A DNA stretch of 64,000 nucleotides. Origin: JAWLGZ01 sp041690635 (GTDB lineage Bacteria > Pseudomonadota > Gammaproteobacteria > Thiohalomonadales > Thiohalomonadaceae). Shown here piece by piece: positions 44,080 to 53,115 of this stretch. The stretch lies in contig JAWLGZ010000003.1 of NCBI GenBank assembly GCA_041690635.1, forward strand, positions 124,001 to 188,000, in the 5' to 3' direction. The first letter of the stretch is position 1, and the number at the start of each line of letters is the position of its first letter. The notes under the pieces are model-generated. The model saw only the letters and a program-made list of their open reading frames with translations. It had not been told where the DNA came from and did not search any database. The position numbers and the translations under genes are program-made.

Positions 44080-44736
44080 ATGTCCATCATCAAACGGCTG
44101 TCCGCCACCCTCCATGCCCGCCTGGACCGGGTGGTCAACCAGATCGAGAACCACGACGCGGTGGTCGAGGCCGCGCTGGCCGAGAGCCGCGAGGCGCTCG
44201 CCCGCGCCAAGGTGCAGTTGGCCCGGGTGCGGCAGGATGGGGAACGGCTGCACAAGGAGCTGGCGGAGATGCGTGGCGCCGAAACAGCCTGGACCGAACG
44301 GGCCCGCGCCGCCGCCGACGACGAGGCAACCGCCCTGGAGTGCCTGCGCCGCCGCAACGCCGCACGCACCCGCCAGTCCGAACTCGCGGCGGCCATCTCC
44401 CGCCACCAGGAGAGCGAGGAGCGGCTCGGCGGCGATGTCAAACGCGCCGAGGAGCAGCTGATGCGCCTTTCCGAACAGCGCAACCTGATGCGCACCCGCG
44501 AATCGGCCGCCGAGGCACTCTCGCTGCTCTCCGGCTTCGAGCGCACCCTGCCGGCGGAGTTGGACCGCGCCTTCGAGCGCTGGTCGGTACGGGTTACCGA
44601 GACGGAACTGGCTGCCGGTGGCGCCGACGCTGCCGACCCGCTGGCGCGGGGTTTCGAGGCGGAAGAGGAGCGGGCGGCGCTGCGTGCCGAACTGGCCGAA
44701 CTGCTGAACGACCGGGAGGTGCGCGATGAACAGTGA
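44080..44736 (+). CDS. PspA/IM30-family protein
   Basis: 218 residues, almost all helical. MSIIKRLSATLHARLDRVVNQIENHDAVVEAALAESREAL is the PspA-type start (amphipathic helix, then long coiled coil), and LARAKVQLARVRQDGERL and later RTRESAAEALSLLSGFE follow. PspA proteins form membrane-protecting assemblies and in enterics bind the activator PspF. It sits behind a sigma-54-like promoter and overlaps the next gene by 11 bases. GGGAGAG precedes the ATG. The family assignment is by architecture, so a search would confirm it. Confidence 0.75.
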   Translation: MSIIKRLSATLHARLDRVVNQIENHDAVVEAALAESREALARAKVQLARVRQDGERLHKELAEMRGAETAWTERARAAADDEATALECLRRRNAARTRQSELAAAISRHQESEERLGGDVKRAEEQLMRLSEQRNLMRTRESAAEALSLLSGFERTLPAELDRAFERWSVRVTETELAAGGADAADPLARGFEAEEERAALRAELAELLNDREVRDEQ

Positions 44737-46033
44737 GGCGCAACAGTTCGAACTGGCCGCAGGGAACGGCTGGACCGCCACCGCCCTGCCGCGGTTGATG
44801 CGCGGCCTCGGGGCGGCGGTGGTGGTGATCTCCATCTCCGCCTTTCTGTTCCAGGGGTGGGAGGCGGGCAACGACCTGCAGCGCTATCTGATGCTGCTGG
44901 CACAGACCGTCCTCCTGGCGATTACCGGGCTCGCCTGCAGCCACCTGCTGCACGAGAACAAGGGGGCGCGCACCTTTCTCATCCTGGCGCTGGCGGCGGT
45001 GCCGGTGAACTTCACCATTATCGGCGCCCTGCTCCACTCGCAACTGCTGCCCGGCATGGCGGCGGAGCTGCCTGCGGTTGCGCTCTGGCGGGCGGTGGAC
45101 AGCGGCACCACCCTGCTGACCGGCGCCCTGGCGCTGCCGATCCTGGGGGTGGTGACACTGCTCGGCTTCATGGTACTGGCCCGCAGTTCGTCAAAACCGC
45201 TGGCGTTCGCTTTCTTCGGTGCCAACGCCCTCCTGCTCATCCCCTCCCGCGACCCGACCCTGATGGCCGCCGTGGCACTCACGGCGGTGGTCGCGGGGGC
45301 GTTCGTGGTGGGGCGACTGGCGGGCGACAGCGCGCTGCGCACCCTGGAGGGCCGCATTGCCCGCACGCTGCCGTTCATTCCCGTCGCCATCCTGTTCGGA
45401 CGCAACCTGTGGCTGCATGAGGCCGATACCTTCCTGATCACCGGCGGCTTCGTTGCCCTCTTCGCGGCCCTGCGCACCATCACCCTGCCACTGCCGCGCG
45501 GCGCCAATCGCAGTCTGCTGGAGTACCTGTCGCTGTTCCCCGCAGCACTGGCCGCCTTCGGCAGCGGCCATCTGGCCGCCGAACTGCTGCGGGCAGGCGA
45601 TGCCACCGCCCTGGCGGTCACCAGCCTCGCCTTCGCCGCCCTCGCCTTCGAACTCTCCCTGCGGGCGGTGGAGGGACCGGTGTTCCGCCGGCTCGGGGCG
45701 GGCGCGCTCACCGCCGGGCTGATTGCCGATCTGCTGCTGTTCGGCGGGCTCGGCACCGCCCTGCTCTGCGTGGTCGCCGGCGGCGCCGTGCTGCTCTACG
45801 GCTTTGCCGCCCGCCAACGTTCACTGCTCTATCTCGGCGGAATCTGCGCCCTGGCGGGGCTGGTGTATCAGGTGGCGGAACTGGTGGCGTTCTTCCACGT
45901 CGGGAGCTGGAGCGCTCTGGCCGGCGCGGGTGTGGCCGCCATTGTCGCCGGCTCGCTCATCGAGCGGCACGGCGCCCGGCTGCGGGCACGGACGGGGGAG
46001 TGGCGGGAACGGCTGGCGGAGTGGGACCGCTGA
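44726..46033 (+). CDS. Multispanning membrane protein partner of the PspA-like gene
   Basis: 435 residues with about 12 hydrophobic segments (for example AAVVVISISAFLFQGW, LPILGVVTLLGFMVLA and LGTALLCVVAGGAVLLYGF), and a basic C-terminal tail (IERHGARLRARTGEWRERL). I do not recognise the family. It overlaps the PspA-like gene by 11 bases, so they are one transcript. By analogy with PspB/PspC it might be the membrane sensor, but it is much larger and shows no PspC-like domain. Confidence 0.7.
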   Translation: MNSEAQQFELAAGNGWTATALPRLMRGLGAAVVVISISAFLFQGWEAGNDLQRYLMLLAQTVLLAITGLACSHLLHENKGARTFLILALAAVPVNFTIIGALLHSQLLPGMAAELPAVALWRAVDSGTTLLTGALALPILGVVTLLGFMVLARSSSKPLAFAFFGANALLLIPSRDPTLMAAVALTAVVAGAFVVGRLAGDSALRTLEGRIARTLPFIPVAILFGRNLWLHEADTFLITGGFVALFAALRTITLPLPRGANRSLLEYLSLFPAALAAFGSGHLAAELLRAGDATALAVTSLAFAALAFELSLRAVEGPVFRRLGAGALTAGLIADLLLFGGLGTALLCVVAGGAVLLYGFAARQRSLLYLGGICALAGLVYQVAELVAFFHVGSWSALAGAGVAAIVAGSLIERHGARLRARTGEWRERLAEWDR

Positions 46034-46072
46034 GCTCGCTGGTCACCGGTCGTGGAGGGTAATGCGTGACGC

Positions 46073-46157
46073 GTGGGAGCCCGGCCCTCCGGGCGAACAG
46101 CGGCGAAGCCGCTCCGTCACTCACTCGACCCGTTCGCCCGGAGGGCCGGGCTCCTAC
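46073..46157. repeat. REP-like long inverted repeat
   Basis: GGAGCCCGGCCCTCCGGGCG and AAC (46076-46098) and its exact complement (46132-46154) give a perfect 23-bp stem. Inside, AGCGGC-GAA-GCCGCT (46099-46113) forms a second hairpin. Located between the convergent membrane-protein and sigma-54-activator genes. The same type recurs at 63729-63813. Confidence 0.85.
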
Positions 46158-46162
46158 ACGTC

Positions 46163-47638
46163 CTAATCACCGCCCCGGATCGCTTCACGCTTCACGCCCT
46201 CCACGTATTTCTTCGCCGTGCGGCGATCGAGGCCGGTGTGTTTGGCCACCGCCTCATAGGTGCCGAAGCGCTGGTAGAGCATTTGGCAGTAACGGTGCAG
46301 CAGCTCCTGGGCGGTCACACTCCCCACCTCCAGCTCAGCGGCGAGGGTGTCCGCGACCGGCTGATAGTCGGGCGGGCAGCGCTGCTCCAGCAGCACGCGC
46401 CGCACCACCTGCTCCAGCTCCCGCACGTTGCCGGGCCACGGGTAGCCGGCCGGGACATCGCGCTCGATGATGCCAAGCGTCTGACTGGCGAGTTCCGGTT
46501 GCGGCGCACCGACGGTGCGCTCGATGAGCAGTGCCACCAGCTGCGGCAGCTCTTCGGCCGACTCCGCCAGGCGCTGGCGCAGCGGCGGGACGGTCACCAC
46601 CTGGGAGCTGAGGCGATAGAAAAGGTCATCACGGAAACCGTCCCCGCGCAGCTCGGCGAGTGTGCGGTTGGTGGCGGCGATCACGCGGCCGGAGAAGCGC
46701 TTCTCTTCGTGACTGCCCACGGGGGTGAAGAGACGCTCCTGGAGCACCTTGAGCAGCTTGGTCTGCACCGCCGCGCTGGTCTCGCCGATTTCGTCGAGGA
46801 ACAACGAGCCGTGCGGGCTGCACCGTTCGAACAGGCCGCGGTGGCTCTCCACGGCACCGGTGAACGCCCCCTTGCGGTGGCCGAACAGCTCCGACTCGAT
46901 CAGGGTCTCCGGGAACTGGGAGAGATTGGTGGCGATGAAGGTGCGGGTGAAGCTCTCCCGGAAGCTGCCGCTTTGCGGATCGAACGGTATGAAACCGGAA
47001 CGGCCAATGGCGGCGGCAGCCGCCCCCTTGCCGGTGCCGGTCTCGCCGAGCAGCAGGGTGGAGAACTCCTCCATGCGGTTCCACAGGAAGCTGTCGTAGA
47101 CCCGTGCATCCTCGGTGAAGACGCAGTTCCACAGCGCCCGCCGCAGGGTGGCCATCGACGGCCCTGGCCCCACCAGCGCCCGGTCAATGAAATAGAAGGC
47201 ACGACGGAGCTGAAAGAAGAGGCCGAAGTAGCGCGTCGCCTCCGGTTCGCTGAAACCGCGGGAGGTCAGCTCCCCGATCACCTCCATCGCGAAGGGGACC
47301 GGCACCGGACGATCGGGCTGGCGCAGCTGCGCCTCGATCAGGCCGTCGAGCCGGTCGACGCAGTGGTGATAGGCGCGGAACAGAAAGGCGTGGCTCAGCA
47401 GCTCCCGGTCGGAGCCCTCCAGGTGTTCGAGACGGGTGATGTGGCGCGCTTCGAGCGTGGAGAGCACCGTCTCCAGGGGTGCGGCGATGGCGCTGAAGTG
47501 GTGATCGCCGCCCCGATCGGTGGCGGCGAAGCGTGCGGCGATATCCTCGCGCCGGACGGTGAACGGGTTGGTGTAGATGGTCTCCGCCACACGGGAGAGG
47601 AACTCCCTTTCGGAACCGTTCAGCCGCCCCCTCGCCAT
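46163..47638 (-). CDS. Sigma-54-dependent transcriptional activator
   Basis: 491 residues. N-terminal ~175 residues, helical and without PAS, GAF, receiver or ACT features that I can recognise. AAA+ core: Walker A LGETGTGKGAAAAAIG, the sigma-54 contact loop GAFTGA (in GHRKGAFTGAVES), Walker B GSLFLDEIGE, and arginine-rich sensor region DDLFYRLSSQ. C-terminal HTH: YEAVAKHTGLDRRTAKKYVEG. It should activate a sigma-54 promoter, most plausibly the one at 44027. It starts three bases after the GGDEF-EAL stop on the same strand and is convergent to the PspA-like operon. Its last codons read GTGAAGC twice. Confidence 0.9.
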   Translation of the reverse strand: MARGRLNGSEREFLSRVAETIYTNPFTVRREDIAARFAATDRGGDHHFSAIAAPLETVLSTLEARHITRLEHLEGSDRELLSHAFLFRAYHHCVDRLDGLIEAQLRQPDRPVPVPFAMEVIGELTSRGFSEPEATRYFGLFFQLRRAFYFIDRALVGPGPSMATLRRALWNCVFTEDARVYDSFLWNRMEEFSTLLLGETGTGKGAAAAAIGRSGFIPFDPQSGSFRESFTRTFIATNLSQFPETLIESELFGHRKGAFTGAVESHRGLFERCSPHGSLFLDEIGETSAAVQTKLLKVLQERLFTPVGSHEEKRFSGRVIAATNRTLAELRGDGFRDDLFYRLSSQVVTVPPLRQRLAESAEELPQLVALLIERTVGAPQPELASQTLGIIERDVPAGYPWPGNVRELEQVVRRVLLEQRCPPDYQPVADTLAAELEVGSVTAQELLHRYCQMLYQRFGTYEAVAKHTGLDRRTAKKYVEGVKREAIRGGD

Positions 47639-47641
47639 TAC

Positions 47642-49405
47642 TCAGCCGGAAACAGGGCCGCTTGCAGCAAGCGCCTGCTCGCCGTGAACGGAGAGCCACC
47701 GCTCAAATTCATCGGCCGGCATGGGGGCGCCCAGCAGGTAGCCCTGAATGCCGTCGCAGCCGAGCCGGCGCAGGTAGGCCAGTTCGGACTCGGTCTCGAC
47801 CCCCTCGGCGATCACCTTGAGGTCGAGACTGCGGGCCAGCCCGATGATGGCGCGAACCACCGCGGCCCCCTCCGTGGCGGGGGCGATATCACGGACGAAG
47901 GACTGGTCGATCTTCAACGCGTTGATCGGGAACTGCGTGAGGTAACTCAAGGAGGAGTAACCGGTGCCGAAGTCATCCACCGACACCTCCACCCCCATCG
48001 CCCGCAGCTGGCCGAGCAACCGCAGGCTGGTCTCCACGTCCTCCACCAGCAGCCCCTCGGTCAGTTCCAGATCGAGCAGCTGCGGATCGATGCCGGTCTC
48101 CTCCAGCACCTCCGCCACGTCGCCGGAGAGGTCCTCGCGGACGAACTGCCGTACCGAGATGTTCACCGAGGCCTGCAACCGCGGTAGTCCCGCATCGCGC
48201 CAGCGCCGGATCTGCTCGCACGCGGCCCGCAACACCCAGCGGCCGACCGGCGCGATGAGTCCGATCTCCTCCAGCACGTGCACGAAGTCATAGGGGGTCA
48301 CCAGACCGCGGGTGGGGTGACGCCAGCGCAGGAAGGTCTCGACACCGTAGATGCGACCGGTGGCGACGTTCAGCTTGGGCTGGAAGAAGAGGAGGAACTC
48401 GTTGCGCTCCAGCGCATCGCGCAGGTCCCGCTCCAGGGCGAGCCGCTGCTGCGCCGCCTCATTCATCGCCTGGGTGAAAAACTGGTAGTTGTTGCGCCCG
48501 AGTTCCTTCGCCCGGTACATGGCAGTGTCTGCGCTCTTGATCAGCACCTCCGGGTCTTCGCCGTCGCGCGGATAGAGTGCGATGCCGACACTGGTGGAGC
48601 TGAACACCTCCTTGCCGCCCAGATTGAACGGCTTGGCGAAGGCGGCGACGATACGTTCCGCCACCGCTGCAGTGGCGTCCACACCGGCGACGTTCTTCAG
48701 GATGATGGTGAACTCGTCGCCCCCGAGGCGGGAGACGGTGGAGCCCGCCTCGGGCTCCGCCTCCGGAGACGCCTCGCCGCCGCCGCGCAGGACGGTGTCG
48801 TAACCGCGGATGGTCTCCTTGAGCCGTGCGGCCACCTGCCGCAGCAGCTCATCGCCCGTGTCGTGGCCGAAGGTGTCGTTGATCTGCTTGAAGCGGTCCA
48901 AGTCGAGGAACATCAGTGCCACCTGGCCGTGACTGCGTCCGGCGAGGCCGATCGCCCGTACCAAACTGTCGTGGAACTGGCGCCGGTTGGGCAGGGCGGT
49001 GAGCCCGTCGTAACGGGCCATCTGCTGGAGTTTGTCTTCGGCCTGCTTGCGCTCGGTGAGGTCGCGCACCAGCACGATACGGAGGGTCCGCCCCTGCACC
49101 GACGCGCAGCTTACCGCCAGTTCCACCGGGAAGCTGCCGCCGTCTGCACACCGCACCCCGCGCGATTCAAAACGCCCCTCGGCAACTCGGACCGAGGCCC
49201 CCTGTTCCACATCTGCCAACAGGGCCTGTCCGTCGCTGCCGATGACCGTGTCCGCATCGCAGGCGAACATGCGCTCGGCGGCTCGGTTGAAGGCGAGCAC
49301 CCGGCCCGCATCATCGAGCACGATGACTCCATCCGGTGCGTGTTCGAGCACAGCCGGATAGAGCCCGTCCATTCCTATCCTGGTGAGTGGTTCTCGCAGT
49401 TCCAT
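47642..49405 (-). CDS. PAS-GGDEF-EAL c-di-GMP enzyme
   Basis: 587 residues. A PAS region (about 15-115, with GVIVLDDAGRVLAFNRAAER), GGDEF (about 130-320) with the catalytic RLGGDEF intact, and EAL (about 335-580). The GGDEF carries an Ala/Glu/Pro insertion just before the active-site loop. The EAL signature is ETFLRWRHP, so Glu is kept but Ala-Leu is Thr-Phe; DDFGTGYSS, IAEGVET and QGY are present. It can plausibly make c-di-GMP; degradation is possible. No membrane helix is visible. It is the gene upstream of the sigma-54 activator, 3 bases apart. Confidence 0.9.
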   Translation of the reverse strand: MELREPLTRIGMDGLYPAVLEHAPDGVIVLDDAGRVLAFNRAAERMFACDADTVIGSDGQALLADVEQGASVRVAEGRFESRGVRCADGGSFPVELAVSCASVQGRTLRIVLVRDLTERKQAEDKLQQMARYDGLTALPNRRQFHDSLVRAIGLAGRSHGQVALMFLDLDRFKQINDTFGHDTGDELLRQVAARLKETIRGYDTVLRGGGEASPEAEPEAGSTVSRLGGDEFTIILKNVAGVDATAAVAERIVAAFAKPFNLGGKEVFSSTSVGIALYPRDGEDPEVLIKSADTAMYRAKELGRNNYQFFTQAMNEAAQQRLALERDLRDALERNEFLLFFQPKLNVATGRIYGVETFLRWRHPTRGLVTPYDFVHVLEEIGLIAPVGRWVLRAACEQIRRWRDAGLPRLQASVNISVRQFVREDLSGDVAEVLEETGIDPQLLDLELTEGLLVEDVETSLRLLGQLRAMGVEVSVDDFGTGYSSLSYLTQFPINALKIDQSFVRDIAPATEGAAVVRAIIGLARSLDLKVIAEGVETESELAYLRRLGCDGIQGYLLGAPMPADEFERWLSVHGEQALAASGPVSG

Positions 49406-49484
49406 GCTACCTGTCCCTTGGTGAGGGGCATAGCGTACTGAGCAGCGCGCCGCTTGTACACGCCGTCAGCACACGGCCGCGGGA

Positions 49485-51551
49485 TCAGGTCACGGGGGTC
49501 AGCCGCCAGACGGTGTTCCCGTCCTCAGTGGTAACCTCCCGCTCCTCCCAGAAGACCCGTTTGCGATCCCCGGTGATGCGGGTCTCCTTGTGGGGGGTCC
49601 GGATCAGGGTCTGCTGATGCAGGGTGCCGTCTACCTGGATTACCGGTTTCCCCACATGTTCACGCGACCAGGCGACAAGTGACTCCCGTTCCGCCTCCAG
49701 GGCGGCGAGGGCCTCCGATTCACCCTGTTCCAGCGCGGCCAGAGACTCGTTCTCCCCGTTCAGGCGCTCCTGCTCCGCAAACAGTTGAGTGAGCGCGGTC
49801 TCCGCATCGGCAATACTGCGCTCAACCTGCGCGATCTCCGCGGCGTTGCCGCTGCCCTGCAATTCGCGCTGGCGGACCATCGCCTTGTCCTGGATCTGCG
49901 CCAGCTTGCCGATTTGCCCGTCGATGGTTGTGTTGCGCTCGCCAATCGCCAGCAGCCGCCCGGCACGCTCCTGCGCGGCCGTGCGTATCGCCTCGATCGC
50001 CTCTTCGAGGCGGGCGGTCTCGGCAAGTACCCGTTCGTCGATGCCGACAGCAATGGTGCACGGCACCGAGGCGTCGGAACCGACCTCGCGTGTGTGGACG
50101 CCGTCCCGCGCCGAGATGTTCGAGGAGAGTATCTTGCAGCGCTCCGCATGCAGGGTGCCGCTGCACTGCACCTCCGAGTCGACCAGTTCGCGCTCGATGA
50201 TGACGTCGCCAAGCACCTCCAGTTTTGCCTTGTGAAGGTACTTGGCCTTTACCGAGCCGCCCGCCTTCACCCGTGCACCGATGATGCCGCCGGCAATCGC
50301 CACATCGCCGTCCGCCTCGATCTCGGTCGCCTCCAGCTCCCGCGCCACCAGCTCCCCGCAACGCACCCGGAAACCGCTCTGCACAATCCCGGAGACAATC
50401 ACGCGGCCGTGGAAGTTGACGTGTCCGGTGTTGTAGCCGACGTCCCCCTCGATGGCGTATTCGGGGAAGACTGAGATGATCCCGGTGGCCGCCACCGAGG
50501 GGTACCCCTCCGCGGTGGCGGTGACCACGGTGTGGTCACCGCTGATCTCGGCACCGACCCCGGCGCTGAGGCCGACATCTTTGGGGGGCGCCGGATTGAT
50601 CGCAGCCCCATGCACATCCTGCCCCGGCGAACCGGGCTGCGGCGGTGTCTTACGCGCCAGCACCATGCCGGGCTCCACCTGCGGGATCTCGCCCCGATCG
50701 CGGAAGTCGATGACGCCGTCCTCCCCCTGCCGACCCGCCTTGAGGGGATGGAGGTCGAACAGGTAATCGACGGAACCATCGACACTCGGCGTGGGAGGGG
50801 TTCCCTCGGCCACCAGCATACCCGGCTCGCCCGGACCAGCTGCGCAGAGCCGCTCGATGGCGTCGCCGTCGATGCCGTGGACCACCCCGAATTCCGCCAG
50901 CTCCGCTTCCACCTCTTCCGGCGTGGGCCGCGTGCCCCCGTCCGACAGCGTGGCCACCACGCGCATCCGATCGTCAGAGACACTGATGACGATTCGGGTC
51001 TCTTGCTCCGGTTCGGGGGAAGCCACCTGCCGGTTCTGCTCGGCGAGGAGTTGATCCCGCCGTTCTGCGGAAAGAATCCCCCGTTCAACCAGCAGGTCGC
51101 CGATCAGCACCGTTCGGCGCTCCCTGGCAAAGATCCGCTTCTGTTCGGATAGTGCAGTGTCAATATCCGCCCGCTGAGCCCAGCCGTGGCTGACCGCAAG
51201 TTCGCCGAATGGCAGGTCCGCGTTACGCTCCGTCTTGAGTGTCTGCAGGGCGAGTAGGTAATCGAGCTGATCGGCGGTGAGCGCGCCGGCGGCGACAAAC
51301 CGCGCCCCCGGGCGGTTCGGATCGTCCATGAATGCTTCCGCCAGCACCTCCGCCACCTGCTCGGCACTGAGCATGTGGAAGCGCACCGCGAGTTCGCCGA
51401 GGCGCTGCTCAGTGGATCGGTCGAGGGAATCGCCGACGGCGAAGGAGGCGCCGCAGCGGCGACAGGAGACCGTGCGCCCCGCCATCGCCTCGGCAACGCG
51501 GTAGGGGGCGCCGCATTTCGGACACTCGATATGAAGCTGGGATTCGGTCAT
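49485..51551 (-). CDS. FapA-like DUF342 protein with N-terminal zinc ribbon
   Basis: 688 residues from ATG at 51551, with AAGGA 6 bases before. CPKCGAPYRV and CRRCGASFAV near the start make a zinc ribbon of four Cys. Residues ~40-190 form helical modules (ELAVRFHMLSAEQVAEVLA and GDLLVERGILSAERRDQLL). The FapA body (about 200-540) is Gly-rich and strand-rich (GDVGYNTGHVNFHGRVIVSG, VAIAGGIIGARV). A coiled coil near 540-630 follows. FapA proteins are poorly understood; a role in the cell surface or polar localisation has been suggested. Confidence 0.82.
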   Translation of the reverse strand: MTESQLHIECPKCGAPYRVAEAMAGRTVSCRRCGASFAVGDSLDRSTEQRLGELAVRFHMLSAEQVAEVLAEAFMDDPNRPGARFVAAGALTADQLDYLLALQTLKTERNADLPFGELAVSHGWAQRADIDTALSEQKRIFARERRTVLIGDLLVERGILSAERRDQLLAEQNRQVASPEPEQETRIVISVSDDRMRVVATLSDGGTRPTPEEVEAELAEFGVVHGIDGDAIERLCAAGPGEPGMLVAEGTPPTPSVDGSVDYLFDLHPLKAGRQGEDGVIDFRDRGEIPQVEPGMVLARKTPPQPGSPGQDVHGAAINPAPPKDVGLSAGVGAEISGDHTVVTATAEGYPSVAATGIISVFPEYAIEGDVGYNTGHVNFHGRVIVSGIVQSGFRVRCGELVARELEATEIEADGDVAIAGGIIGARVKAGGSVKAKYLHKAKLEVLGDVIIERELVDSEVQCSGTLHAERCKILSSNISARDGVHTREVGSDASVPCTIAVGIDERVLAETARLEEAIEAIRTAAQERAGRLLAIGERNTTIDGQIGKLAQIQDKAMVRQRELQGSGNAAEIAQVERSIADAETALTQLFAEQERLNGENESLAALEQGESEALAALEAERESLVAWSREHVGKPVIQVDGTLHQQTLIRTPHKETRITGDRKRVFWEEREVTTEDGNTVWRLTPVT

Positions 51552-51628
51552 CCCGTTCCTTCGAGGCATAACACGCTGGAACAATCCCGCAAAAACCTTG
51601 AAAGGTCAACGATCATTGCCGTATCCGG

Positions 51629-52963
51629 CTACCGCGACAGGGGAGTGGGGGCTGTGACGAGACTCTCCGGATCGCCATCAGTGCAGTTGCGGCAGCCGGT
51701 CTCCACCTGCCGCACTCCGGCGATCACCGCCAGCGCGGCGAACGCGGCGGAGGCCAGCAGACCGCCCCGGTAGCTCGCCAAGCCGTAGTGGCGCACCCCC
51801 TCCACGACAGACCCGTCCCACGCCAGGTCCAGCACCCAGCCGAACAGCGGCTGCATGATCGCCGCGCCGAGGAACAGACCGGTATTCACCACGGCGATAG
51901 CCATGCCCGCGTTGGCCGCCGGCACCACCTCCTTGGCCGCGGCATAGGTGACGACGAATCCACCGGCGGAGAAACCGAGCAGGGCGTAGAGCACGAAACC
52001 GGACAGCCCCGGACCCCACGGCAGGAAGGCCATGGCCAGCCACAGCAAGGTGGAGAGGCCGCCGGCCCCGAGGATCACCGGCCTGCGCCGCCCGATCCGA
52101 TCCGACAGGGCACCCATGAAGAAAGAACCGATGGCGAAGCCGGCCAGGGCGACGGTGGTGTAGAGGGAGGCGTCACCCAGGCCAAGCCCGAAACGATCGC
52201 GCATCAGCGGCACGCCCCATAGGCCGGCGAAGGCGAACAGGGAGCCGGTCACACCGAAGTTGACCCAGAACCCCGGCCATACCCGACGGTTGGCGATGAC
52301 CGCTCCGAGAGCGGTCCACCAGTGTGTTCGAGCCTGTCCTGTGGACCGGGACGCCCGCGCCGGCGGAAACCCCGCATCTTCCGGACGATTGCGCACGAAC
52401 AGGAAGGTGAGCAGCGCCAGGAGCACCGACACCCCCCCGGCAATGACGAACACCTCCCGCCACGAATACTGTGTCAGGAGGGCCGCGAGGGGACCGGCGG
52501 CGAGGATCGACCCCAGGTTGCCGAGCAGCAGGGTGAGTCCGCTCACCAGTCCGTATCGCCGCTCGCTGAACCAGAGGGTGTTCGACTTCATCAGACCGAC
52601 AAATACCACCGACACCCCGAGTCCGACCAGAAAACGGCCCACCGAGGCGGTGGAAAAATCATCCGCCAGCCCGAACAGTACGGAGCCGCCCCCGGCCACC
52701 AGCGCACCCAGCGCCACACTGACGCGGGACCCCAACGTGTCGGCCAGTACACCGGAGGGGATCTGCATGGCGGTGTACACGTAGTAGTACATCGCGGCCA
52801 GCGAACCGAGCGCGGCGCCGGTGGTACCGAACGCCTGCATCAGGTCCGACGCGACCACCCCCGGCGCCATGCGGTGGAAATAGACCATGACATAGGAGGC
52901 GACCAGAATCAGGTAGACCGTCCAGCGGACACGCTGGAAGCGGCTGTATTCGTTTGGTGTCAT
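51629..52963 (-). CDS. MFS transporter
   Basis: 444 residues from ATG at 52963, about 12 helices. Motif A is GVLADTLGSRVSVALG; the second-half counterpart is ALSDRIGRRRPVILG. First helix region YLILVASYVMVYFHRMAPGVV is like the NNP/sugar-acid transporter branch. The substrate cannot be told. Upstream of the FapA-like gene on the same strand, 77 bases away. Confidence 0.88.
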   Translation of the reverse strand: MTPNEYSRFQRVRWTVYLILVASYVMVYFHRMAPGVVASDLMQAFGTTGAALGSLAAMYYYVYTAMQIPSGVLADTLGSRVSVALGALVAGGGSVLFGLADDFSTASVGRFLVGLGVSVVFVGLMKSNTLWFSERRYGLVSGLTLLLGNLGSILAAGPLAALLTQYSWREVFVIAGGVSVLLALLTFLFVRNRPEDAGFPPARASRSTGQARTHWWTALGAVIANRRVWPGFWVNFGVTGSLFAFAGLWGVPLMRDRFGLGLGDASLYTTVALAGFAIGSFFMGALSDRIGRRRPVILGAGGLSTLLWLAMAFLPWGPGLSGFVLYALLGFSAGGFVVTYAAAKEVVPAANAGMAIAVVNTGLFLGAAIMQPLFGWVLDLAWDGSVVEGVRHYGLASYRGGLLASAAFAALAVIAGVRQVETGCRNCTDGDPESLVTAPTPLSR

Positions 52964-53074
52964 CGTCAGACCCTTGTTTGAAGCCGGATTATCACCCCCG
53001 GGACGCACCGCTCCAAGCCGCGCGGGGGGGGCCGCTCCATTGCAAATGCCTGCACCTCGGGCTATGGCTTAAGG

Positions 53075-53095
53075 ACCGGAAGCGTGCCTTCCGGT
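53075..53095 (+). other. 8-bp hairpin before the DUF4398 lipoprotein
   Basis: ACCGGAAG, loop CGTGC, CTTCCGGT. It stands 20 bases before the ATG and 5 bases before AGGGAGGG, so it may affect translation or mark a transcript end. Confidence 0.4.
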
Positions 53096-53115
53096 GAATT
53101 CAGGGAGGGAAACCC

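Noticed and set aside
48278..49441. Plus-strand open frame opposite the GGDEF-EAL gene
   Set aside because: Complementary to a clear GGDEF-EAL gene; composition is a strand artefact.
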